Assembly: GCA_014885115.2 (NCBI GenBank)
Contig: WKLE02000325.1
Location: 27,020 to 44,240 of the forward strand
Reading direction: 5' to 3'
DNA length: 17,221 nt
Source: Asterionellopsis glacialis
Taxonomy: Eukaryota; Bacillariophyta; Plagiogrammaphyceae; Rhaphoneidales; Asterionellopsidaceae
Made by a program: the position numbers and the translations under genes. Position 1 is the stretch's first letter. Every line of letters begins with the position of its first letter. Shown one piece after another: positions 1-8,541 of the stretch. The notes beneath the pieces are model-generated. The model had not been told where the DNA came from. It ran no database searches and worked only from the letters and a program-made list of their open reading frames with translations.

Positions 1-862
1 AGTAAACAAAATTTGTTAGAAAAAACCAACGAATTTCCGTTGTCACTCACTATGCTGCTAATAATGTTGCAAGCTTTCAAATCACAAAAGAAGCTCTCGG
101 AGAAAAAAAAGTAATTGTTCAAAGGGAGAAGAGTTCACCTCGAAACAGATCTGCTAAAAGCACCACACATGGAATCGTTTTGAAATTACTCGCTTGTTTC
201 TCGCTTTGGTTAGCTTATGAAATAATATGTTATATTATTAGAGATAAATGTTGTTGTTGGATCGATCTGAAGCCCCCACCAGAGATCTTTTATAAAAGGA
301 AAAACTGGACGAACAGAAACACCACAAATCACCCTAGAAGTAATCGGATAGAAGGCAAAGAGGTTGGGATGGGAGTATGCCCCAGGTACTGACTAACGAC
401 GTTGACATCCGTCAGTCCATGCAAGATGCGAAACTTGAGCACGAACTCTCTACTCTACTTGGTAGCTGTAGACGGCAACAGATTGGGTTGTCCTTCCTTT
501 TCTTAAATATTATGAATCAATAATATAATGATGTTCACATTAGATATTTTGAAGAAACGAGGATCTTTTCTGAGTCTTACATGAACATGAGAAAAGGAAT
601 TCTTGCAAAGACGAAATATAGAAAAAATACGTATGGATCTAAATATTTACGTAAATGAATGTATGTTGAAGTTTCCTGTTACAACCAACATGTACAGTAC
701 GTATTATTGTAATAGTCCCAGCAGCATTGATTTTACAACACAGAACATAAAATCATTACAGAAGTATCATAGTTACCTGATGCATAACAGCCTGGATGAC
801 CCATATTGTGTCATCGCGTTCAAAAATAGGAGTCATAGTTCTTGTAAATTTCATCTTTTTTC
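1..862. other. Region left of the SNARE gene, no supported gene
   Basis: No convincing coding frame was found. The short open frames here have non-ATG starts or low-complexity content. It holds a TATAAAAGG-like string near 291-299 and a half-site of the recurring motif (CCAGGTAC, 382-389), with a near match TACTTGGTA near 458-467. The right end is the SNARE 3' untranslated region. A gene running off the left edge is possible but not visible. Confidence 0.4.
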
Positions 863-1954
863 TTAATTCCTCAAGAACATACGACCACCTTCATCATCAT
901 CATTACCATTGTTGTTGGTATTGTTTGAGTTTCCATTACCACCACCAAACTTTTGACGAATCACATGTAGAAATGCCATAACATTTAATACAATTAAAAT
1001 AAAAATAACAAAATATAAAAATATTTTGTTTTTCAATGCTCTTCGTCCCATGTTGGTCATGATACGTCTTGCTTCCATGACCATACCACGTGTATCATTA
1101 GCATGTCCCATAGATATTTGTAATTGTTCACGTTGACGTGTCATTTGGTCTAAGGTAGCATTACCCACAAGTTCTGAATCAGCACATAAGGCCTGTGATT
1201 CTCGTAGTAAATCTTCACTGCTTTGAATTAATTGTTCCGTCGTATCACCAAGACCGCTGCCGCCGCTGCTCCAATAATTAGAATCTTCTTGAGGTGGTTG
1301 ATAAAACAAATTAGTTGGAGGTGATGATGGTCCGGCAGCATTCGTAGCAGCACCTGCAGTAGTAGTACGGTTAATTTCTTGTTCCAAAGGTGCCAATTCA
1401 CGTTCTAATCGTTGCTTGGCTTGTTCAACTAATATGGGATTTCCTTGAGACATTTCATTTAATTGAAGAGCACATTGACGTGCTTCACCTAACAAACGTT
1501 GACATTCTTTCAATGTCGATTGAGATCGTGTGGCTGCTAAAAAACTACGAATCCTAGAAACAGAGGCATTGTAATTCTAGTTGTTGCAATTGTTACATTT
1601 TTGAAAATAGAGATTTTGAGGAAGATAAATTTAAATTAGAAATTGTAAGCATGTAAGAAAAATATGCACATTATTTGATCGTTTTCAAGATACTGTTCGT
1701 GGGAGGGAAATGGAAAACCACAAAAACAATTTCAAGTTGAATTTCTACGAGAGTTATTCTAGACAGAGCCATGAGGACAGCCTTGTTGGAGCAAGCAAAG
1801 ATGAACACTCCAATATTTAGTTGTCCGTGCAGTTGATTATTTTTGTCTTCGAAATTCTTGATTACTCGTAACTTCAAGATAGGAGAGACATGAAAATTGC
1901 TGGGCATAATGCAACAACACTCACCTCTTCGATTTCTTCATAAGAAGTAGTCAT
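863..1954 (-). CDS. Vti1-like Qb-SNARE, two exons
   Basis: The product is a tail-anchored SNARE of the Vti1 type, which acts in vesicle fusion between Golgi, endosome and vacuole. The main exon (1576..863) encodes an N-terminal helical part, a Pro/Ser/Gly linker, a SNARE helix at about residues 124-185 and a membrane span at about 196-216. The helix carries QREQL, where Vti1 proteins have their central-layer glutamine, then RRIMTNMGRR just before the span. No ATG opens this exon in frame. I therefore join it to a short first exon, 1954..1925 (MTTSYEEIEE), across a 348-base intron with a GTGAGT donor and a CTAG acceptor, both in phase 0. The joined protein is about 247 residues. After the span it has some 30 residues rich in Gly, Asn and Asp, unusually long for this family. 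The family call is firm. The exon 1 join is inferred, and another acceptor (AG at 1555-1554) would shift the frame. Confidence 0.8.
1577..1924 (-). other. Intron of the Vti1-like SNARE gene
   Basis: A GTGAGT donor on the minus strand follows the codon GAG at 1925. The acceptor ends ...CAACTAG at 1577. Both boundaries lie between codons, so the frame is kept. The intron has stop codons in the frame of the main exon. A 78-codon open frame inside it shows no recognisable protein and is treated as chance. An extra small exon inside the intron cannot be excluded. Confidence 0.6.
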
Positions 1955-2441
1955 CCTTCAAGCTGTTATCCTTGTTCCTTTGGGATATTTTGATATGAAA
2001 GAGGACGAATTATATTCCTCTATTTGAATGGCAGCACTCTCTCTCTTTTGATGTGTTTCAGTTTTCTGGAACTTTCGGTCGTGTTGGTTCGATGCGTGTA
2101 ATTTGCACAGTGTATTTCAGCTAGACCCTTTCGCGGATTGTTTTTTGGGCAGCCGGAAGACAGAACAAATCTCAAAATCTTGTGCGTGTCGTGTAAGGGG
2201 TATGTCAGGAGTTCTTGTAGCTACCAGTATAACTTCTACATTGTCGATTCAGTCGACCCCCGGGCGGGACGGAACAAAAAATTTCTCACTGGTTCTTTTT
2301 AATTCTCTTCTCATCGTTACGTTTGGGGGGGGGAACGAACGTCTCTTGACGACCGTCATTCACGTCGCACTTCTCGGAGGAGTTATGCAATCGTAGGTGG
2401 GCGGTCAAACAGAGGGGGAGAGATATGACACTGGTACAAAG

Positions 2442-2451
2442 CTACCGGTAG
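2442..2451. promoter_or_regulatory. Palindrome CTACCGGTAG
   Basis: A perfect 10-base palindrome, identical to copies at 6595-6604 and 12647-12656. It lies about 260 bases before the SET protein A start and about 490 before the SNARE start. It is a candidate site for a dimeric DNA-binding protein, inferred from recurrence and symmetry only. Confidence 0.45.
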
Positions 2452-2543
2452 ATTGAGGCATTGGTTGGAACTTTTGGATGAGATCTGTCGCGTTGTTCGA
2501 GTCAAAAAGGTGAGCAGAACATGCGAACCTTCTAGTAGAGGAC

Positions 2544-2552
2544 TACCTGGTA
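2544..2552. promoter_or_regulatory. Motif TACCTGGTA
   Basis: A copy of the TACC-N-GGTA motif with a central T, in the same divergent promoter as the 2442 palindrome, 160 bases before the SET protein A start. It extends to CTACCTGGTAC. Confidence 0.4.
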
Positions 2553-2711
2553 CAACCTCTAAAGGGTGTTGCTGGAGCGTACAAGTAGTTATGAACAAAA
2601 ATTTGTCTTTGCGAAATCATCTCTTTCAAACTTTCAAGAAAGATCGATAAAAAAGTATTGGAAAATTTTTAAATTTCAATACCTCTTCCTAGAGGATAAA
2701 TAAACAACGCA

Positions 2712-4577
2712 ATGTGTTTCAATCATAATAAAAAATACTTTCTGTTTATAATGACGGTGATGGGATATTTGTCTGACAATAATAATAATGGGTGGTGGTT
2801 TTCCTCAAGGGAGCTTGGAGTTGCTGTTGTTGGTGCAACAAGCACCAACATGAACAACAACAACAATGATCTGAATGACGATTGTATAAATAATGATAAT
2901 GATGAAGAATGCTATATTCAAAATGAGGAAGAAATAAATAATAGTGATGACGATGACGATGATGACGACGACGAAGAAACGAATGTTTATGATGATGATG
3001 ACGACGAAGTAACAGCAGAGTGGATAGAATATTTATACGATTACGACGACAATCATGGCGAGTTAAGAAGACTTTGGGATAAGAGGGATTTGCATTGGGA
3101 GGCATACTTTAAAAGTACCGATAAAGAAATTGAAAATTTTTTGTATAGCTTTTTTCATTGTAACGAACGCTATGACACAATAATTGAAGAAGAAGACGAC
3201 AACAAGCAATCAACATTCAAATCTACAGCATCATCATTCATTCCAGATTCCAAAACATGGATGGACTTACATGAAGCTTATGACATTGCAGTCGGTGGAT
3301 ATCCAAGATCAACAATTGATTCTCCACCATCGGTAGAAAGTGGATTTTTAGTTCCAGTAGAAATAAAACAAATATCACAAGACTCCGACTCCGACTCAAG
3401 TGATATTAGTCATGCAGTCTATACAACTCAACCTATTAAAAAAGGTGATTTAATATGGATTCCAAAACAAACTGGTATGCTGCAAGGTGATGAATACCGT
3501 TTATTTTTAGCACTTGTCTCAGCTGATTGGATATGTGACGTTTTATTATGGTCATATCCTATTCACACATCGGAAGAAACACGACAAGATAACGCCATCT
3601 GTTGCGATATGGATGAAAGTGCAATTTTGAGTAGCCAAGAACTATTTGATGACGAAGAGTACAATGTTGGTTGTTTGGAGGTTGATCAAAACGATGACAC
3701 TGCCGCTTCTTCTGTAGAATGGGTACCAGGTGGTTGTGATGTAAACATGTATGCATTACGAGATATTGATGCAGGAGAAAAATTAGTTTGTAATGTTAGT
3801 GAATTTTCTATTTGGTGGAGTAATGATTGGGTATTACAGTCATTGCAACAGAAAAACCAAGTTCATATAGTAGAAGAGGCATTCATCTCCAATCTACAGC
3901 AGGAAAGTAATCAACAATTACCACCAGATACTGATGAAGCTTTGACGTGGGAAAGTTACTTTCAACTTACCTTTAAGGATCTAGAAGAAGCCCATGGTTG
4001 TTTGGATCAGTATAGTACGGAACAAAAAATTCCAGACAAATCCTCATGGGAGCAGTTGAGAGAGACATACTATTCGGTGGTGGGTCCGTCCATATCACAA
4101 ATTAACTACCCTGAATCCATGGAGAATGGCTTTTTTATAGACGTTGAAGTCCGGCAAAGTGAGGGAAAAGGTCGAGGAGTTTTTGTGACACAACCTGTGA
4201 AACAAGGGGAACTGATTTGGGCGCCTAAACAGTTGGGAAGATTTCACAATGGTGCCCAATATCGTAAATTTGTGGCATCTGTTCCTTCCGATCTCGTGTG
4301 TGATGTCCTGCAATGGTCTTACGTTCAACCCTTTGGGACTACATACCCAAGTCCCTCCAAAACATCCATTTGTACAGATCTTGATGAATGTTGTTTAATC
4401 AATAATGCAGATGAAGTGACAGAAGTGAACATGGGTTGCATTCCAGGTGCAGAATGGATTCCTGGTGGATGCGAGTTCAACAACTTTGCTACGCGGGACA
4501 TTGAAGCTGGAGAAGAATTACTTTGCGATTATGAGGACTTTGCTCTCCCATATGGTTGGCAATTTTTTGATTTGTAG
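2712..4577 (+). CDS. Tandem divergent SET-domain protein (paralog A)
   Basis: A 621-residue protein with two copies of one unit, at about residues 128-372 and 412-616. Each unit opens with a W-[ED]-x-YF helical stretch and an IPDS/K-x-x-W segment, then a SET-like core. Unit 2 keeps GKGRGVFVTQ (485-494), which matches the SET cofactor loop, and NFATRDIEAGEELLCDYEDF (590-609), which matches the C-terminal SET signature. Where SET enzymes have NHxC, both units read N-V/M-G-C (318-321, 573-576). Unit 1 has an Asp/Ser-rich string where the Gly motif should be and reads CNVSEF instead of CDYEDF. The N-terminus (KKYFLFIMTVMGYL) could be a signal peptide, and an Asp/Glu-rich linker (about 78-99) follows. 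The first ATG is used and no intron is needed. SET proteins are usually lysine methyltransferases. Activity here is uncertain and the substrate unknown. It is paralogous to the gene at 15144-16832. Confidence 0.8.
   Translation: MCFNHNKKYFLFIMTVMGYLSDNNNNGWWFSSRELGVAVVGATSTNMNNNNNDLNDDCINNDNDEECYIQNEEEINNSDDDDDDDDDEETNVYDDDDDEVTAEWIEYLYDYDDNHGELRRLWDKRDLHWEAYFKSTDKEIENFLYSFFHCNERYDTIIEEEDDNKQSTFKSTASSFIPDSKTWMDLHEAYDIAVGGYPRSTIDSPPSVESGFLVPVEIKQISQDSDSDSSDISHAVYTTQPIKKGDLIWIPKQTGMLQGDEYRLFLALVSADWICDVLLWSYPIHTSEETRQDNAICCDMDESAILSSQELFDDEEYNVGCLEVDQNDDTAASSVEWVPGGCDVNMYALRDIDAGEKLVCNVSEFSIWWSNDWVLQSLQQKNQVHIVEEAFISNLQQESNQQLPPDTDEALTWESYFQLTFKDLEEAHGCLDQYSTEQKIPDKSSWEQLRETYYSVVGPSISQINYPESMENGFFIDVEVRQSEGKGRGVFVTQPVKQGELIWAPKQLGRFHNGAQYRKFVASVPSDLVCDVLQWSYVQPFGTTYPSPSKTSICTDLDECCLINNADEVTEVNMGCIPGAEWIPGGCEFNNFATRDIEAGEELLCDYEDFALPYGWQFFDL
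2943..3008 (+). repeat. GAT/GAC triplet tract coding for poly-Asp
   Basis: An imperfect GAT/GAC/GAA run inside SET protein A encodes about 20 mostly acidic residues. It is a coding microsatellite and probably length-variable. The paralog at 15144-16832 has scattered acidic residues but no such run, so the tract probably arose after the two genes split. Confidence 0.7.
3093..3827 (+). repeat. SET unit 1 of paralog A (degenerate)
   Basis: The first of two homologous units within the protein, about residues 128-372. It keeps VEWVPGGC and ALRDIDAGEKL but lacks a Gly-x-Gly cofactor loop, having SDSDSSDISHAVYTTQ instead. Comparison with 3945-4559 and with the units on the minus strand at 15153-16571 shows one shared domain plan. 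Confidence 0.7.
3945..4559 (+). repeat. SET unit 2 of paralog A (motifs kept)
   Basis: The second homologous unit, about residues 412-616. It keeps the Gly-rich GKGRG loop, VCDVLQWSY, AEWIPGGC and GEELLCDY. It resembles unit 2 of paralog B more than unit 1 of its own protein, so the internal duplication came before the gene duplication. Confidence 0.7.
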
Positions 4578-4914
4578 GATGATGCTATGTTTGTGATCAG
4601 CATACTGCGAAAATTACTTATTCTAGCTTCGTAGACTCCCATTGGATTCTCCACTTTTGAAATCCCAAATAAAGTCTTTGTACGTCCCAACCCTTACCAG
4701 CCAATTCTTGTAGTGACAAACAACGAGGGATACTACAAGCATCTTGATCATTGGTTCTCGATATTCGTGAATGGCCAAAAAGTATGTCTATTTTTCTGTG
4801 AGTCCTATTTAAATTTTGGAAGGGTATCAAAGCGAGCAAAAATTAAATTAACAGCATTAGAGACTTTTTTGAAACAAAGCGACCATATCATATGAGAGTT
4901 TGGATTTTGTTGGT
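4578..4914. other. Convergent 3' region, SET A (+) / RUS gene (-)
   Basis: These 337 bases hold the 3' untranslated regions of two converging genes. Short open frames on both strands have no recognisable product. No recurring promoter motif was seen here, in contrast to the divergent intergenic regions. Confidence 0.5.
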
Positions 4915-6441
4915 TTACCTCGAAATGAGCTTTAGAATGTCTCTCTCCGCAGTCGAAAATCTCGTATTGATATCACTCAATTTCTCGTTTGCTGCCTGTT
5001 TTTGCGTCTCTAGGCATCGCATTAGGACCATAGCATGCATAAATGCCTTGAGTTCATCTTGATCAGATGCGCCTACTCGCAAGGCGACAAATATTACTGG
5101 AGAAGAAGAAATCGATATACATTCGCAAGAAATCAAATACTTTTCATCCTCAAATTCTTGCAAATTCTTGCGCAAAGTTTCCTCTGAAAAGCCGCTTGAT
5201 GAAAAAATATCACTTAGTGAACAACCAAGTCGTAGTCGTCGTGACGGAAACAACAATAATCGGGTGGATGCCAACATACTTTCATAGACATTCTCAGGAG
5301 GTGGAATGGATTCAATCGAATCTACAACCCATGTAGGAGAACTGGCAACCTCTAATTTTTCAGCTTCGACTGTATCATTGTCATCATTATAACTCTCCAT
5401 TGTAGCTGAGGCCACTGCATCAATGACAATTTTCAACGCTACATTTGTTCTCTCACGGTTCAGGGTTCTTAACCGTAGTAATTCTACACCCAGATAGTTG
5501 GCCCAGACATGAACGATCGTCAATACCACGAATATTATCCATGACAACGCAAAGCTGCTATAGGAATGGTTGTTAACTTGCTCTTGTTCTTGCCCATTTT
5601 TTTCAAGTCGTTGCAAATTGTGTGCTAGTGCAATGCCTAAAAGCATACCAACCAAACTCACTAGTGTTTCTTGTGTACCTTCCTTTGCATTCAAGTCCGC
5701 CATGTTGCCCCGTATTGCAAAGTGCTGAGTAATACTTCCCTTGGTAGCACCAGCCGCCATACCACACATGACTTTACAAAGGGTTGCTAAACTCATAATC
5801 CATAGTAGATATTGTCGATGAAAAAGAGGTGCTAACATGTCTAGTAACAATCCTACGTCATTGATAACATCCGCAAACAGTCGAAATTCTTTGACATGTG
5901 AATCAAAGTGACAACTCCATTTGTAGGAAAACAAGAGTCCTCCGACCATTCCCAAGCCGTCCCGCATAGCCCATGTCATACTGGCTGACATTGCAGTTGC
6001 CTCAGAATCACCTACACCAGCAGCCTGCAACACGGCACTAGTCGACACAACGCCTCGTAAATAAGAACATAGTCCTTGTAAGGAATCGTAAAATTGATAG
6101 CGAATATATCCTTCTCTAACAGATTCAGGATAACCCACAGGAAGGAACAGATCTTGGACAACCTTTTCAACGACTCGACGGAAATTTGAGTGGTGCTTTT
6201 GACTTTTGACTTTCTTACTTGTTTGAAGTGTTGATTTTGTCAATGTACAAGTCTCAGCATGATTTCTTGTTGGTTGCTCGGAAGAAATGCGATATTCTCG
6301 AATAGGTACTACTTTTGCCTCATCATTGTCTGGATTATGAGTGCTACTTCGTTTCCGATATGGATCTTCATCGAATTCTAATATTTTGATATCTGACGGT
6401 GCAGCTAAAGGAGTTGGTGATGAGGTATTTGGCTTCTTCAT
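4915..6441 (-). CDS. RUS (root UVB sensitive) / DUF647 family protein
   Basis: A 508-residue protein with the complete RUS/DUF647 domain at about residues 90-345. Diagnostic blocks are DLFLPVGYPESVREGYIRYQ (97-116), YDSLQGLCSYLRGVVSTSAV (118-137), RLFADVINDVGLLLDMLAP (187-205) and GNMADLNAKEGTQETLVSLV (245-264). Hydrophobic stretches at about 210-230, 259-275 and 297-318 suggest membrane association. In plants RUS proteins are linked to UV-B sensing, vitamin B6 balance and auxin transport, and their chemistry is still unclear. The C-terminal third (about 365-500) is less conserved. The N-terminal 85 residues are polar, without an obvious signal or plastid leader, so location is open. The first ATG is preceded by a stop and is well placed. 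It is divergent from the MerC gene and shares its 459-base promoter. Confidence 0.9.
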   Translation of the reverse strand: MKKPNTSSPTPLAAPSDIKILEFDEDPYRKRSSTHNPDNDEAKVVPIREYRISSEQPTRNHAETCTLTKSTLQTSKKVKSQKHHSNFRRVVEKVVQDLFLPVGYPESVREGYIRYQFYDSLQGLCSYLRGVVSTSAVLQAAGVGDSEATAMSASMTWAMRDGLGMVGGLLFSYKWSCHFDSHVKEFRLFADVINDVGLLLDMLAPLFHRQYLLWIMSLATLCKVMCGMAAGATKGSITQHFAIRGNMADLNAKEGTQETLVSLVGMLLGIALAHNLQRLEKNGQEQEQVNNHSYSSFALSWIIFVVLTIVHVWANYLGVELLRLRTLNRERTNVALKIVIDAVASATMESYNDDNDTVEAEKLEVASSPTWVVDSIESIPPPENVYESMLASTRLLLFPSRRLRLGCSLSDIFSSSGFSEETLRKNLQEFEDEKYLISCECISISSSPVIFVALRVGASDQDELKAFMHAMVLMRCLETQKQAANEKLSDINTRFSTAERDILKLISR

Positions 6442-6900
6442 AGCCTATTTACTTTTCCAAGTCCAGCTTACAGTTGTTGAAGGTCTTCTCTGGAAATAAC
6501 TTTTGCTGTGTTACTGTCTCAACAAGATATCCATCGGTGGAATACTGTACTGCAGTCAATGTCATAAGTCTATGATTGGGTCTCTCTACTAGGTCTACCG
6601 GTAGAGTTAGGGTTCATTTTTCGCAAGATCTAACAACATCTTCTCTGCGTGTTATATAAAAATAATAATCCAAGCAAGAAGTGAGAAAACGGGTCTGAAG
6701 GGGGGGCTAAATTTTGCGTTTTATGGAGCTCGTACGGGTAGAGACTTCACAGAACACTCGCCATTTGGCCCGTGGGTGCCACGTGCGTTTCCATCTGCGT
6801 TTCGTTTCTTCGTCGCCCGTGCAACAGAAAAAACACAAGTTCGAAAGTTTTAATTTTCTTCATTTTTCTCGATACGTGGAAACGAGGATTATAAGCTACA
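6442..6900. other. Divergent promoter region, RUS (-) / MerC (+)
   Basis: These 459 bases separate two divergent start codons. They contain CTACCGGTAG (6595-6604), immediately followed by AGTTAGGGTT (6604-6613, resembling a telo-box). A G-run (GGGGGGG) lies near 6701 and an ACGTG-type core near 6781. Open frames over 6714-6968 have no recognisable product and overlap the MerC start, so they are not called. Confidence 0.5.
6595..6604. promoter_or_regulatory. Palindrome CTACCGGTAG
   Basis: The second exact copy of this palindrome. It sits 154 bases before the RUS start and about 300 before the MerC start, so it could serve both genes. Confidence 0.45.
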
Positions 6901-7782
6901 ATGACACCTCGAGTCCAACGCTCTTTAATTTCAGCCCTTGGGGCATTCTTCTTCGCTTCTACTAGCACTAACGCATTTGTAATACATAAAGTGCTTCCAT
7001 GTGGATGTTCTGAAAACAGGAGGGCTCTCGGAATAGAAGAAACTGTGAACAGAATTCAAGGTGGTTTTACGTTGGAAACACAATCTGCTTCTCGGAAACG
7101 CGGAATCTTTTTACCGGTCCACACATCAGATAGAAGAAGGGACGTACCAACGGCAACTGAGAAACTTCATCGGAGTTCAAGCCTTTTGTTTGCGCAATCC
7201 AGACGTATGCTTGGGGATGACTCTACTCGATTTTCTTCGCAATCATTCTACATGGATGTTACTGGTAATAAAAAAGGTATCGTGGACGACTGGAAAGAGA
7301 GGTTAAGAAGAGTATCAACTTTTGCATCTTTACTGTGCGTTTTAGATTGCACACTACTTCCTATTGTAACGGTTATACTCCCACTCTTGGGATTAGCAGG
7401 GTCCCCAGCTCATATGGCATGGATTCATGCATTGGGACACAAGATGGCAATGTTTTTCGTGTTACCTGTCGGTGGATTGGCTGCTACTTTAAATTATACT
7501 TCCCATAAAAAATTGAGTATTGCTATTCCAGCTGCGATAGGTTTACTGCTGGTTTATCTGGCCAACGCTGGGAGTGGTGCACTGCTCGTAACCCAGTTGC
7601 CACATGATATTGCGCATGCGTTTCAATGTGGATCAGCTCATCGAATCACGAATATTGTTGGCTGTGCCTTGCTCCTTGGGTCAAATTATGTGTCTCGCCA
7701 ACTAGGATGTGCCAACGACAGCTGTCTCGACCCAAACTGTGTTGATGAAAATCCTCACGTACGAAGATATAGCCAATTGTAA
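6901..7782 (+). CDS. Plastid-targeted MerC-domain membrane protein
   Basis: A 293-residue protein. Residues 1-25 form a signal peptide (SLISALGAFFFASTSTNA), then F26 begins a Ser/Arg-rich transit segment. This A|F bipartite leader marks plastid import in diatoms. The MerC domain spans about 135-262: LLCVLDCTLLPIVTVILPLL (144-163), LGHKMAMFFVLPVGGLAATL, a conserved NYTSHKK turn and a last span with AHRITNIVGCALLLG, giving four hydrophobic stretches. C146 and C150 lie in the first span, where MerC metal-binding cysteines occur. The tail adds C270, C275 and C280 in CANDSCLDPNC, a further possible metal site. Bacterial MerC carries mercuric ion inward. In a plastid envelope or thylakoid the metal and direction are unknown. 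It is a single exon from the first ATG, with no nearby mer genes. Confidence 0.85.
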   Translation: MTPRVQRSLISALGAFFFASTSTNAFVIHKVLPCGCSENRRALGIEETVNRIQGGFTLETQSASRKRGIFLPVHTSDRRRDVPTATEKLHRSSSLLFAQSRRMLGDDSTRFSSQSFYMDVTGNKKGIVDDWKERLRRVSTFASLLCVLDCTLLPIVTVILPLLGLAGSPAHMAWIHALGHKMAMFFVLPVGGLAATLNYTSHKKLSIAIPAAIGLLLVYLANAGSGALLVTQLPHDIAHAFQCGSAHRITNIVGCALLLGSNYVSRQLGCANDSCLDPNCVDENPHVRRYSQL

Positions 7783-8541
7783 TGTTTTGACAGCATGTCA
7801 CTCTTAAACATTTCACAAATGGGTTATGCCATGCAAAATGAATCGTAATGGCTATCTAATTATTCTGCGAACTACAACATAATGGTAGCTGTTTTCAGGT
7901 GGATACTTCACTGAACAACCAAGCAGCAAGATTTAAACACCATTACCTTTAATCCTAAATCACAAAACTTTCACAAATACTTAATTTTTTAAACGACACC
8001 TTGTTGCTTTTTCTTGTCAGAACAACTTGGATGAAAACTTTTTCTATTTTTATTGCAGGAAATTGTATCATTTTTTGTTCAATCCCAATTTTCCGCATGT
8101 AGAACTCGTACGTAGCAATTAGTAGACATTACGACGCATGACTACACATGTCACAGAAAATTGAAAATTTGCCTGATGCCAGGATTTGTCTAATTTTAAA
8201 ACAAGAGGGGTACAGAATCTTTTAGCAACCGTTCCAGTAGTTTCTTTTGAGTTGCGTACTCGTAACCCATATCCGGTAGCTTTTTGAAACGACGAAATCA
8301 GAACATCCCGTTAAGAATCTATGTAATATGATAGTAAATTAGCCAGCACCTTATTGAAATATCTTGCTTGGAGATGCGTGTCAGGGTCGCTGGGATTGAT
8401 GTATCAATGCAATCAACAAGCAAGGGCAAAAAAAGGGAGGGTCAAAAGCCAAAGTTGTCATACACAACATACAGACTTGAGACACGTCAACTTGATTCAA
8501 GATCTCAGCGGCGCAGTTGCCAGGTGCATAGATTCTACAGA
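7783..8541. other. Intergenic: MerC 3' end and lumen-protein upstream region
   Basis: AT-rich, with no supported gene. The open frame of the lumen protein extends upstream through an ATG at 8374, but those 56 residues are basic and polar and would bury the signal peptide, so they are read as 5' untranslated sequence. A TGAC...GTCA inverted pair lies at about 8140-8152. No complete TACC(N)GGTA motif occurs, only a weak ATCCGGTAGC near 8270. Confidence 0.45.

Larger units (their letters stand above)
1955..2711. other. Divergent promoter region, SNARE (-) / SET protein A (+)
   Basis: These 757 bases separate two divergently oriented start codons. They hold CTACCGGTAG (2442-2451), TACCTGGTA (2544-2552), a G8 run near 2324 and several C/T-rich stretches. 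A short ATG frame at 2481 runs into AAAAG|GTGAGC, which resembles a splice donor. No acceptor joins it convincingly to the SET start at 2712, so it could be part of a 5' untranslated exon or chance. No other gene is supported. Confidence 0.45.

Noticed and set aside
1671..1907. 78-codon minus-strand frame within the SNARE intron
   Set aside because: It starts with an ATG just after the splice donor, but has no recognisable content and does not connect to the SNARE frame.
2060..2105. GGTTCGATGCG string resembling a tRNA T-loop
   Set aside because: No acceptor, D or anticodon stems could be formed around it. No tRNA gene was found in the window.
2746..3105. 119-codon minus-strand frame rich in His and Arg
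   Set aside because: It is the reverse reading of the GAT/GAC acidic tract of SET paralog A, an effect of base composition.
3722..3733. GGTACCAGGTGG inside SET paralog A
   Set aside because: It resembles the intergenic motif but is explained by codons for the conserved V-P-G-G block and is not a full match.
8374..8541. Upstream in-frame extension of the lumen protein
   Set aside because: It would place about 56 basic, polar residues before a clear signal peptide and so abolish ER targeting. Read as 5' untranslated sequence.
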